Part shown: positions 18,774 through 26,970 of the stretch, piece after piece
How the letters are laid out: every line of letters begins with the position of its first letter
Numbering within the stretch: the first letter of the stretch is position 1
Source: Geothermobacter hydrogeniphilus
GTDB lineage: Bacteria; Desulfobacterota; Desulfuromonadia; Desulfuromonadales; Geothermobacteraceae
Assembly: GCF_002093115.1 (NCBI RefSeq)
Contig: NZ_NAAD01000024.1
Location: 1 to 46,270, forward strand
Direction of reading: 5' to 3'
DNA length: 46,270 nt
The notes under the pieces: model-generated
What the model saw: only the letters and a program-made list of their open reading frames with translations
Databases searched by the model: none
What the model was told of the DNA's origin: nothing
Program-made: the position numbers and the translations under genes

Positions 18774-20568
18774 GCCCTCCGATGGCAGATTCAAAAACTG
18801 ACCAGAGATTCAAAAAGTTCTCGGGGATAATGGCATTCTTGCTCCCCTGTGATAGCTCACGCACCAGTCTCGAGATTTCGGCAAGCCGCTCAGGGTGTCG
18901 GCTGTAAGTACGGGTCATCTCTTCAAGCAGTGGAATATCTTCTCCAGCGGCCAATCGAGACAACCATCTGGCCACCCCGGAACCGGTGCCGGAATCAAGA
19001 GGCCCGGCCCCCGAACCATCACCCAGCAAGAGCAACAGGTATCGAATGAATCCATCCTGGTTGCTGATGACGGTTTGCAAGATGGCAGAGTTACGCTCAG
19101 CAGGGATTCCTACCACCGGAAAGTTCAGTACAAACCGAGCAGAAACCTCTGGATGGCTGGTCTTGAGCTCAAAGGCTATAAGTCCCGTCACGGATGAAGC
19201 TGAAAATTCACCAAGTTTGACCCCGTCAGTAACGCCCTCCGAGATATTCACCGCAAAATCACGTGTAACGGTTATAGGCCAGGCAGTCGCGCTGACAATC
19301 CCATCAAGGGATGGTATCTGCCCTATTAGCGTTAAGGCCCACAAATTCTCCTTCAACGCGTTCCCGCATTTTAGGGAGAGTTCCGCTTCGGACATAACGG
19401 ATCGAGCCTTCTCGATAAGTTCCTCAGCCTGCTGCCTTTCTGTATCGATTTCAGCTTCCTTGGTAGCATCGAAAGTGACGAGATATTCTCCCATCCCATC
19501 GTCACCCAATAGTTCATCAATGCCGCCAACTTTACTCCTTCTGCCGGCTAGAGAAACAAGTATCTCGCAGTTTTTTTCGGACATAAGAGCGGCATTGGTA
19601 GCGTTTGCCGATCCTACGACAATCTCGGTGTTCCAGCCTTTTTCAAACAGATATGCCTTTGCATGGAGACCGGTTGCCAGAGGTTGATCAGTAGAGTTGT
19701 CTTCCTCGCCATCCTCGGTTTCCGCGGCCTCGTCCAAATGAAGGCACTGTGAAAAAAGCTCAATAGTGTCTTTCTTCAGACCAGATAGAGACTCCGGCCT
19801 TGAAATAAGCGCATCAGCAGCCTTGGTTTGCTTTATCAAGGCTTGAAGGGCTTCATCGGAGCAAAATGGTGAGATTACAGCCATACGATTCGCAACCGGC
19901 GGTTCCCACTCAAACTTTTTAGTTCCTGGAAGATAAAAGGCGAGTTCGTCAAACCCTTCGGGAAGTTCCCACTGGACTCGATGTATTTCGTCTGAAAATC
20001 TATTTACCTGGTCAAGTCTTTCCCTTTCTATCTCTCCGGTAGTCAGGCCAGGAAGTGACTTGAAGAAATACGCAAGAGGTTTGTTCAGCTTTGCCTTGCG
20101 CCCTCCAATCGTGCCTTCGAGCTGAAGCGAAAGGTCCCACGATTTGTCTGTGGTCATGTTCCTGGTCAGAATAACCAGTCGATATATCAAGCTATGTCCA
20201 TCCGGAGTAACAAAACGAATTACCCAGACTTTCGGATGGAAGACACCACCGCCAGGAGCCCTTACCTCGACAACCATCTCCTCCAGAAAGCCAAACAACG
20301 GGTTCGGCTTGGCGATCTGGGGTACTTGAATCCGGCCTTTTTGCACGTACACGGTAATCCGCTTTGAATATCTGCGAATGGCCTCAAGAACAGACAGGGG
20401 ATCGGGATCTGTCTGACCATCTGCGGCCATCAAAGCCAAGTAGACAGGTACTTCAAGCAGCAACGCCGGGTCCATTGAAAAAGTGGTTGCAATGGCCTCA
20501 TCGAAGACCATTCCCGGTGGAGGGGTCAAAGCAGAGGTATAAAGGCTTCGGAAGTTTGGATTCAGCAT
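18763..20568 (-). CDS. zacB: Phospholipase D-like nuclease, second gene of Azaca-like module
   Basis: This 601-residue protein carries two HxK half-sites of the PLD/HKD superfamily. The first is HPKVWVI, with H111 and K113. The second is HAKAYLF, with H302 and K304, followed by GSANATN around 319-325. Paired HKD motifs usually form one active site acting on phosphodiesters, and in defence settings these are usually nucleases. The ATG at 20568 is supported by GGGAGG five bases upstream and overlaps the preceding stop by seven bases. Upstream in-frame codons to 20667 have no such support. It sits between the DUF6361 and helicase genes in a tightly coupled operon, so the three products probably act together. 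Confidence 0.75.
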   Translation of the reverse strand: MLNPNFRSLYTSALTPPPGMVFDEAIATTFSMDPALLLEVPVYLALMAADGQTDPDPLSVLEAIRRYSKRITVYVQKGRIQVPQIAKPNPLFGFLEEMVVEVRAPGGGVFHPKVWVIRFVTPDGHSLIYRLVILTRNMTTDKSWDLSLQLEGTIGGRKAKLNKPLAYFFKSLPGLTTGEIERERLDQVNRFSDEIHRVQWELPEGFDELAFYLPGTKKFEWEPPVANRMAVISPFCSDEALQALIKQTKAADALISRPESLSGLKKDTIELFSQCLHLDEAAETEDGEEDNSTDQPLATGLHAKAYLFEKGWNTEIVVGSANATNAALMSEKNCEILVSLAGRRSKVGGIDELLGDDGMGEYLVTFDATKEAEIDTERQQAEELIEKARSVMSEAELSLKCGNALKENLWALTLIGQIPSLDGIVSATAWPITVTRDFAVNISEGVTDGVKLGEFSASSVTGLIAFELKTSHPEVSARFVLNFPVVGIPAERNSAILQTVISNQDGFIRYLLLLLGDGSGAGPLDSGTGSGVARWLSRLAAGEDIPLLEEMTRTYSRHPERLAEISRLVRELSQGSKNAIIPENFLNLWSVFESAIGGHDA

Positions 20569-21791
20569 TTTTCCTCCCGATTCATGCCCTGGTACAGATC
20601 GTTCAAAAGAACTTTTACATTCGGCCAACGGTAAACCAGCTTCCCGACGCCAGAGTATCCACCCCACTGCTCTAGCGCTCTCTGATTTCTGAACCGAGAT
20701 CGTGTGCCTTTAAGTTTCATCTCCCTCCTTTTGACCAGATTTAGAGCCTCGGCATTCGAAAGGAGGGCTTTGGGGGATTTTCGGATATGCTCGATCCACT
20801 GTTGAACAAATGATCTCGTTTGTGGGGTGATGGTGTGCCCATGGCCAACGGTCAACTCCCAAAGGCGCTTTATCGACCAGGAGCGAATTTCATCCAACGG
20901 GATGCTCGCCGTCCACTCAGAGAAGCTTTTCCGATGTTTGGCGACAAGATCCTCATGGTTTCTAAGTTGAGCGAGTTGGATGTTGTAGGACAGTACCGCA
21001 CCGTGCATCGTCTCCGAGAAGAGTCTGGCGTGAGTCAGCAACTCTTTATGTTCATCGGAAAAGCTGCCGTAATCCGGAGGTTCCCACGGCGCATTGGTGT
21101 CAGCAGGCTCGCAGTGCAATGTTAGGAAGGACAATAGACTATTTGGGCAACTAACCTGAATACGATCCCGGATAAATTCAGCCTCTTCCCTGGATAATGC
21201 GAAGTCTGCCTTTGCCGGAAAACTATCTGGCGGAGCGGGCAACCTCGGATGCCAACTCAGCCCGGCCATTCTCTGCTCAACATCTATGTCGTCGCCCCGC
21301 GCTTTGGCGTCTTTTTCGAGAGCTTTCAACGCATCTCGCCGGCGGTAGATTTCGTTGATGCGTCTATGGTATTCGTCCTGCGAGAATGGGGTGAGGCGTA
21401 TGCCCCAGACGCCTAGACCGGCCCAGTAAACAGAGCTGGGCAGCCGTTTGAGCTTTTTGCCAGCTGTCTTACCAAATACGCCAGCTTGATCATCGGAATC
21501 CATCAGTGGCTGAACCAGATCTCTCTCCAGCTTGTCGGCCTGGATTGCAAAACTCTCCACAGGCACTCGCTTCTCTTCCAGGGCCTGATATATCCATGGT
21601 ACAAAAAGCATGTAACGAAGGCGCGTCTGGATCGTACTTGTCCCGGGAAATAGTTGGTCTGCAAAGCTGTCTCGCACGGAGCCAAGTCCGAGTTCGTCAC
21701 GGCTTTCCTTTTCCTGAAAAAGGGAAAGAATGCGAAGTGTACGTTCCCTCGCTTTTGAGTCATGATCAATCCAAGTCAGATTTGATACCAT
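20562..21791 (-). CDS. zacA: DUF6361-family protein, first gene of Azaca-like module
   Basis: This 409-residue protein begins with a pattern I associate with DUF6361: LTWIDHD, then a segment ending in DELGLGSVRD, then FPGTSTIQTRLRY. No catalytic motif is evident. It is rich in charged helical segments and contains several Trp residues. ATG at 21791 is chosen over the TTG at 21812, with AGGAAG ten bases upstream. It is the first gene of the module, overlapping the PLD-like gene. By family knowledge it belongs to the three-component Azaca defence system; its own biochemical role is not known to me. Confidence 0.65.
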   Translation of the reverse strand: MVSNLTWIDHDSKARERTLRILSLFQEKESRDELGLGSVRDSFADQLFPGTSTIQTRLRYMLFVPWIYQALEEKRVPVESFAIQADKLERDLVQPLMDSDDQAGVFGKTAGKKLKRLPSSVYWAGLGVWGIRLTPFSQDEYHRRINEIYRRRDALKALEKDAKARGDDIDVEQRMAGLSWHPRLPAPPDSFPAKADFALSREEAEFIRDRIQVSCPNSLLSFLTLHCEPADTNAPWEPPDYGSFSDEHKELLTHARLFSETMHGAVLSYNIQLAQLRNHEDLVAKHRKSFSEWTASIPLDEIRSWSIKRLWELTVGHGHTITPQTRSFVQQWIEHIRKSPKALLSNAEALNLVKRREMKLKGTRSRFRNQRALEQWGGYSGVGKLVYRWPNVKVLLNDLYQGMNREEKC

Positions 21792-21894
21792 ATCAATCGT
21801 ACTTCCTGGCAATGACGCGTCACATGCAGTGACAGCACAATTAACTCACGATTGTTTGTCATAAATAACCAGCAGGTTCTTGAGAAGTTGCATT

Positions 21895-22107
21895 TTACGC
21901 ATCCTCCAAACAGACAGATGCGATGCCAATTTCCCTGTCTTCATAACACACACTTGAGTCATAAGGCGTTGGCGAAATATGAATTGTCAAGGAAGATCCG
22001 GATGGCTCGCAGTCCTCGGTGACCTCTGCCTCTGTTTTCTCGCCAGCCAACCTCAGATACTTACTGGTTGTCTCTTCATCTAAAATTATTACTAATTTCT
22101 TGCCCAT
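21895..22107 (-). CDS. Small conserved-looking protein, unknown function
   Basis: A 70-residue acidic protein starting MGKKLVIILDEETTSKYLRL. The beta-strand start followed by an E/T/S-rich middle is compatible with a small alpha/beta domain, but I recognise no family. The ATG at 22107 is preferred because GGTGG and GAAGG precede it; earlier in-frame codons encode an unlikely Cys/Leu run. It is the last gene of the group 22947-21895, 70 bases after the stop of the previous small gene. Confidence 0.5.
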   Translation of the reverse strand: MGKKLVIILDEETTSKYLRLAGEKTEAEVTEDCEPSGSSLTIHISPTPYDSSVCYEDREIGIASVCLEDA

Positions 22108-22177
22108 TCCTTCACCACCAAAGATAGTTTTTTTCAAAACATCCAACACCAATAAACAGCAACAAAAACACAACTGG

Positions 22178-22441
22178 CTACAATAAGTGCTTTTTTGTCT
22201 GCCTTGCTCTAATTTTTACAATCTTCTTTATCGGATCTATTTCATATTTGTAGACTTCAAACAGCCAGTCATCGAATCGCATCGCACTGTAAAAATTTCC
22301 AGTACATGGATCAATAAGTTTTTCAATCTCATTTGCGTCCATGGACAACTCAGTTGCAGATCCATCAAAATCCTTAAAATGAACCTGGATTTTATACTCG
22401 CCTTCATTTCGAAACAACTGGATATACTCAGGATATTTCAT
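22178..22441 (-). CDS. Small protein of unknown function
   Basis: An 87-residue protein starting MKYPEYIQLFRNEGEYKIQVHF with an acidic middle (DANEIEKLIDPCTG) and a basic tail (KIVKIRARQTKKHLL). No family is recognised. Its ATG overlaps the stop of the hydrolase gene as ATGA, so the two are probably translationally coupled. It is more AT-rich than the hydrolase gene. Confidence 0.55.
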   Translation of the reverse strand: MKYPEYIQLFRNEGEYKIQVHFKDFDGSATELSMDANEIEKLIDPCTGNFYSAMRFDDWLFEVYKYEIDPIKKIVKIRARQTKKHLL

Positions 22442-22947
22442 CTGTCATCCTCTCTGGGGAGCTTTGATACTTCCCTCTCAAGCAAAGCACGCATTGACGC
22501 CACCTCGTTCAGAATCAGTTCCATGCTTCGACTCAGCCGGTGATCATCTTCAACCTCGATCAACCTAACCCCGAAGTTCCTGCCGGCAGAAATCGGAACC
22601 ACCTCGTCGTTGACGCCATGGATAATCACGGTGGGCGGTAACCCTTCCGCTTTCAAGCCGACGGCCTCGTCGCGATGCAATGCCGGGGCACAGAGAATCA
22701 TCCCGGCAACAAGCTCGGGCGCGCGCCGTTCCAGCAACAGGGCCATCAGTCCTCCCATGCTCGAACCGACAACCAGAAACGGCCCTTTTTCGTCCCGCAG
22801 GGTGTCGAGAATCACGACCAGGCGTTGCTCCGCGTCAAAGATACCTGTGCAGTCCGGGGCCAGAACGTCCCCGAACCTGTTCTTCAGTGCCTGGTACTTG
22901 CTCCCATGGGGGCCGGACTCAAGCCCGTGCAGAAAAAGAATCTTCAT
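22438..22947 (-). CDS. Small alpha/beta hydrolase (YqiA/RBBP9-like esterase)
   Basis: This compact 169-residue alpha/beta hydrolase has the start MKILFLHGLESGPHGSKYQ and the nucleophile elbow GSSMGG. The acid is in HGVNDEVVP and the histidine in EDDHRLS, so the Ser-Asp-His triad looks complete. Family members are small cytosolic esterases of unclear substrate. A strong RBS (AGGAGG) sits six bases before the ATG. It heads a short operon with two small unknown genes between the Azaca-like module and the AAA+ gene. A link to defence is possible only by position. Confidence 0.75.
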   Translation of the reverse strand: MKILFLHGLESGPHGSKYQALKNRFGDVLAPDCTGIFDAEQRLVVILDTLRDEKGPFLVVGSSMGGLMALLLERRAPELVAGMILCAPALHRDEAVGLKAEGLPPTVIIHGVNDEVVPISAGRNFGVRLIEVEDDHRLSRSMELILNEVASMRALLEREVSKLPREDDR

Positions 22948-22995
22948 TTAGAACCTCCTGTCTGACCCGCAGAATGACCCTTTCTCCGCGTAAAA

Positions 22996-23031
22996 TAGCT
23001 CACATTTTCTTCAACCGACAGCATGAAATCC
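22996..23031. repeat. 36-bp dispersed repeat, right copy
   Basis: This is the second copy of the 15411-15446 repeat (30 of 36 matches). It overlaps the last codons and the stop of the AAA+ gene at 23011 and runs into the spacer before the hydrolase gene. Confidence 0.5.
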
Positions 23032-25101
23032 GATCGGCGAAACAGCGGAAAATTCATTTTTCGCTTCAACCTCCTGTTGAAGAAGCTCAATAATGGTGGC
23101 GTGGTCGTTCGCGCAACCGAGATAACCGACTTTTTTCTTCACGACAACAAAATCTCCCGGAGTGAGGTTGCGCAGCGAACCAGCCTGTCGAATATCAAGT
23201 GCCAAACCGAAGAACCGCTCAAAGGCCCTGCAGACCTCCTGCTGCCCCAGGTAATCCAGATGGGTTTTGAACGTGAAGCGGCGCATTGAGGCCGCGTCGA
23301 GATGTTCTTTCAGGTTGGTGGTGCAGGCGAAAGGCAACGGGTGCTGTTCCATCCAGGTCAGCATCTCGTTGACCTGGGAGACCTCCCAGCCGGCTTTGGC
23401 GTAACGCCGATCCCGCAACAGCGAGTCGGCCTCGTCAAAGACCAGAAAACTCTCACTCTGCAGGGCTTCGGCAAACGCCTCGGCAATCTTCTGCTCACTC
23501 TCCCCGACCCACTTGGACAACAGATCGGACGCTCTTTTCTGCAGAACCGGCATGCCCATTTTCCGGGCCAGGAAACGGATATAGGCCGACTTGCCGGTCC
23601 CCGGCGGACCATAAAGGCAGAGGGAAAAATCTTTCCGCTCCGCGCAGGAGAGGTTTGTGGCCAGGGTATCAAGGTCGCAGTCCGCGACAACCAGGTCCGG
23701 GTCATAACCCTCGCTGGGGGCCGCCGTCTTTAATGCCGCCGGCCCTTTCATGGCACGGATCAGGCTCTGGGTGGCGAACTGGAAGTCATCCATGCCGCCT
23801 TCAGAAAATTCGGCAAAGCGGATGGCATTCTGTACAATGGCGGGGGAGACTTCCGATTGTGCCAGCTTTTCCAGGTCGGTCTCAGGCAGAGAAATATTCT
23901 GCCGATCGAGCTGGCGTTTCCAGACCCGCTGGCGCGAACGTTGTGACGGGATCTTCATTTCAACCGCCAGCGACATCCGGCGAATGATCGATTCATCGAG
24001 ACAGGATGCTTCGTTGATGGTCCAGATGGTCGGAACCGGGTTGTTCTCAAACAGGCGGTTGATGAAGACCTTGGAACCGGCCTGAAGTTTCCCGCCGAAC
24101 AGCCGGGCCAGTCCCGGAAACTCGAAGAGGTCATCCATCTCATCGAACAAAAGCAGACTGCCGCCCTGGTAACGCAGAAGATTCTGGGCCAGTTGAAAGC
24201 CGGCAAGACGCTCCTTTCGGTTCGGTTCCGCCCCCTCTTCGTCAGCTTCGGCCAAGGCATAGAGGTCGAGCCCCAGTTCCGCAGCGAGAGTTTTGCAGAA
24301 TTCGGTCTTGCCGGTCCCCGGGGGACCATAGAGAAGGATGTTGATCCCCGAGGCCTGCCGTGAAACCGCTGAGCGGATAAAGGTGGCCAGCTTATCGCGA
24401 ACCGGGCCGAGATGCTCAAAATCCCGCCATTCATGATGGGCCCTGGCGGGATGTCCCAACAGATGAGTCTTCAGGTCCTCGTCACTGACCAGGCTCTTTT
24501 GTAAGGCGGTCAGCAGCAAATCCGGGACATCGTAATGGTCATCAATGTCCTTGCCGTGGCGGGTCGGCAGGCGCAACAGTCCGGCCGACATCAAGTGGCC
24601 GGAGGGCGTCAGAACCTTTCGCAACTCTTCAGGACGGGTTCCGAGACACGAAGCACAGACTTCCACGATCCCCATGTTGAGCCGAGTCAACTCGTTCAGC
24701 AGGCTGTAGAGGGGATCGCAAAGGCGATAGTGAACCAGAAGTTCGAGGAACTGGGCTTCCAGGGCCGAAAGCCTCATTTCGGCAACCAGGGGATGAAGAA
24801 TCCGCTCCAGCTTGCTTTCAACGGCTGACGCAACGTCCTTCTCCCGTTCTGCAAGCTTGGCGACAATAGCCTGCTGGGTTCGCAGGCGCAGTTTTCGTGA
24901 TCCCTGCTTATCGTGAAATGCCCGCCTGAATTCGTCCAGCAGTTCGAAGAAAGTATCGTCGTTTTCAGGCAGGCCGAAAAAAGCGGGAGAGCATTCAAGG
25001 GCGCTGCATATCTCGTCCAGCGCGGCCTGGGAAAAACCGGGTTGTTGCAGCAGATTTCGCAGATAACCGATCACTCGCTTCTGCTCACAGGATTCTGTCA
25101 T
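23011..25101 (-). CDS. Two-domain AAA+ ATPase (CDC48/VCP-like layout)
   Basis: This 696-residue protein has a helical N-terminal region of about 240 residues and two AAA+ modules. Module 1 shows GPPGTGKT at 259-266 and LLLFDEMD near 320. Module 2 shows GPPGTGKS near 500, SKWVGESE, FLVFDEAD and a late RRFTFK. Both ATP sites keep their Walker residues, and the SKWVGE stretch is typical of CDC48-type unfoldases. It probably remodels or threads protein partners in the cytoplasm. ATG at 25101 is supported by GGAGGAG just upstream; codons back to 25260 are not. A 19-bp inverted repeat lies 52 bases upstream, and the divergent phosphatase/ADP-ribosylglycohydrolase gene starts 213 bases away. Confidence 0.75.
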   Translation of the reverse strand: MTESCEQKRVIGYLRNLLQQPGFSQAALDEICSALECSPAFFGLPENDDTFFELLDEFRRAFHDKQGSRKLRLRTQQAIVAKLAEREKDVASAVESKLERILHPLVAEMRLSALEAQFLELLVHYRLCDPLYSLLNELTRLNMGIVEVCASCLGTRPEELRKVLTPSGHLMSAGLLRLPTRHGKDIDDHYDVPDLLLTALQKSLVSDEDLKTHLLGHPARAHHEWRDFEHLGPVRDKLATFIRSAVSRQASGINILLYGPPGTGKTEFCKTLAAELGLDLYALAEADEEGAEPNRKERLAGFQLAQNLLRYQGGSLLLFDEMDDLFEFPGLARLFGGKLQAGSKVFINRLFENNPVPTIWTINEASCLDESIIRRMSLAVEMKIPSQRSRQRVWKRQLDRQNISLPETDLEKLAQSEVSPAIVQNAIRFAEFSEGGMDDFQFATQSLIRAMKGPAALKTAAPSEGYDPDLVVADCDLDTLATNLSCAERKDFSLCLYGPPGTGKSAYIRFLARKMGMPVLQKRASDLLSKWVGESEQKIAEAFAEALQSESFLVFDEADSLLRDRRYAKAGWEVSQVNEMLTWMEQHPLPFACTTNLKEHLDAASMRRFTFKTHLDYLGQQEVCRAFERFFGLALDIRQAGSLRNLTPGDFVVVKKKVGYLGCANDHATIIELLQQEVEAKNEFSAVSPIGFHAVG

Positions 25102-25137
25102 GGCATCTCCTCCGTAACTTTCCGCATCTTGGGGAGA

Positions 25138-25171
25138 AATAAACCACAGGAGTACGACACACGATGTCGCA
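25138..25171 (-). promoter_or_regulatory. Putative operator and -10 box upstream of the AAA+ gene
   Basis: The inverted repeat TACGACA-CACGA-TGTCGCA at 25153-25171 matches the perfect repeat at 142-160 in both half-sites, with one substitution. Nine bases after it toward the AAA+ gene lies TTTATT (25143-25138), mirroring the nine-base gap to TATAAA at the window start. The distance from repeat to start codon is also alike (52 versus 57 bases). It may also affect the divergent gene at 25315. Confidence 0.5.
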
Positions 25172-25314
25172 CAGGGGTCGTATCTTGAAGAAAACCGGGT
25201 GACATTCGAACCCAACCGGGCCACCCGGCCGGGAGCCGGCGTCCCGGATAAGACTTCCAATCAGGCGACTCCGGCCACACTCCGTTCCCAAGAATCCATG
25301 GAGGGTGAAACGAT

Positions 25315-26925
25315 ATGATCAGCTTCCGCACCAGCGAAACCGATCCCCTGCAGATCAGCACCATCGCCCTGCCCTGGCTTCCCGGGCGCATCGGGTTGAC
25401 CCTCTGTCCCGGGAAAAAGGGCGAGAGGACCTTCGGTGGCTGCTGGAACCGGAATCTTGACACCGACCTGGCCGCTGTCCGTGACTGGGGAGCCCGGTGC
25501 CTGGTCACGCTGCTTCAGGAGCAGGAACTGCGCATCCTTGAGGTTGAAGACCTGCCGACCGGAACGGAGCGGGCCGGGATGGACTGGCTGCATCTGCCGA
25601 TCCGGGATCTTGATGTTCCGAACGAGAACTGGCTGCAGAACTGGAAACGGGAAACCGGTCCGGAGTTGCGGGGGCGCCTGCTGCGGGGTGAGCGGATTGT
25701 CATCCATTGCCGGGGCGGCCTGGGGCGCAGCGGGCTGGTCGCCGCGCTGATGCTGCGCGACCTCGGCATCCCGCCCGAGGATGCCATCCCCATGGTCCGC
25801 CGGGCGCAACCCGGTGCTGTCGAAACACCGGAACAGAAGGATTTCATCCTTCGCTACCGTCCCTGGGTCGGCAGGCAGGCGTTTGGGCATTTCCACGGTT
25901 GCCTGCTTGGCGGCGCGGTCGGCGACGCCCTCGGCTGGCCCATCGAATTCTCCAGCCTGGAAACAATCCGCTCCGTGTATGGAGCGGAGGGCATCACCGC
26001 CCCCGTGGCCAACACCCGGGGCAGGGTCGAAATCAGCGACGACACCCAGATGGCTCTTTTCACCGCGGAGGGACTGCTGCATGGTCACGTCGAATGGTGC
26101 GCCGGCAGGAAAGACGCCATCACCCGCCAGGCACACCGCGCCTACCTGCGCTGGCTGCACGCCCAGGGGGAAGAGCTTCCCGAAGGAAGCCGGGACTACC
26201 TCATCGGGGGCCACCTGCTCCGATATCCGGAGATGTTCGCCGTAAGGGCGCCGGGCGGCACCTGCATCACGGCGCTCAAATCCGGCCGGGTTGGAACCAT
26301 GGAAGAGCGCATCAATGACAGCAAGGGCTGCGGTACCGTTATGCGAGTCGCTCCGGTCGGCCTGTTTGCCGCATCCCCGGAACTGCTTTCCACTCTTGCG
26401 GAAGATGAAAGCAACGAAACGGCCTTTCGCCTCGGCTGTGAGATCTCGGCCATCACTCACGGTCATCCGACCGGCTGGCTGGCCGGCGGCTACCTGGCCC
26501 TGCTGATTTCCCGGGCTATCATGGGCGACTCCCTGGACAAGGCCACGGCCGTGGCAGACGCAGAGCTGCTGCGCTGGCCGGAGCATGAGGAGTGTGTGAC
26601 AGCGATTCGCAAAGCCTGGCGGATTTACGGAGAAACCGGGAACACCCCCGGCCCGGAAGCCATCGCCCGGATCGGCGAGGGATGGGTTGCCGAAGAGGCC
26701 CTGGCCATCGCCCTTTATTGCGCGTTATGCTACCGGGATCATTTTGAAAAGGCGGTGCTGCTTTCCGTCAACCACGGCGGCGACAGCGACAGCACCGGGG
26801 CGATAACCGGAAATATCATGGGAGCCCTGTTGGGGGATCGCGCCATTCCGCGAGAATGGACAAAGGGACTGGAACTGGAGGGCTGTATCGGAAAGATGGC
26901 CGGGCGGTTATTTGTCGGGCCGTGA
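25315..26925 (+). CDS. Dual-specificity phosphatase / ADP-ribosylglycohydrolase fusion
   Basis: This 536-residue protein joins two enzymes. Residues 1 to about 180 form a CDKN3-like protein phosphatase with the CX5R loop HCRGGLGRSG (C132, R138) and a candidate general acid D98 in PIRDLD. Residues from about 190 to the end form an ADP-ribosylglycohydrolase of the DraG/ARH type: GAVGDALG at 200-207, SDDTQM at 241-246 and HGGDSDSTGAITGN near 487. These contain the Asp/Thr residues that bind the two Mg2+ ions. Both active sites look intact. The fusion could remove phosphate and ADP-ribose from proteins or nucleic acids. It is divergent from the AAA+ gene, with GGAGGGTGA about seven bases before the ATG. 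Confidence 0.85.
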   Translation: MISFRTSETDPLQISTIALPWLPGRIGLTLCPGKKGERTFGGCWNRNLDTDLAAVRDWGARCLVTLLQEQELRILEVEDLPTGTERAGMDWLHLPIRDLDVPNENWLQNWKRETGPELRGRLLRGERIVIHCRGGLGRSGLVAALMLRDLGIPPEDAIPMVRRAQPGAVETPEQKDFILRYRPWVGRQAFGHFHGCLLGGAVGDALGWPIEFSSLETIRSVYGAEGITAPVANTRGRVEISDDTQMALFTAEGLLHGHVEWCAGRKDAITRQAHRAYLRWLHAQGEELPEGSRDYLIGGHLLRYPEMFAVRAPGGTCITALKSGRVGTMEERINDSKGCGTVMRVAPVGLFAASPELLSTLAEDESNETAFRLGCEISAITHGHPTGWLAGGYLALLISRAIMGDSLDKATAVADAELLRWPEHEECVTAIRKAWRIYGETGNTPGPEAIARIGEGWVAEEALAIALYCALCYRDHFEKAVLLSVNHGGDSDSTGAITGNIMGALLGDRAIPREWTKGLELEGCIGKMAGRLFVGP

Positions 26926-26970
26926 CATTGGGTCCGACTGCAATTAAATCAAACATTTCTTGGAGAAATT

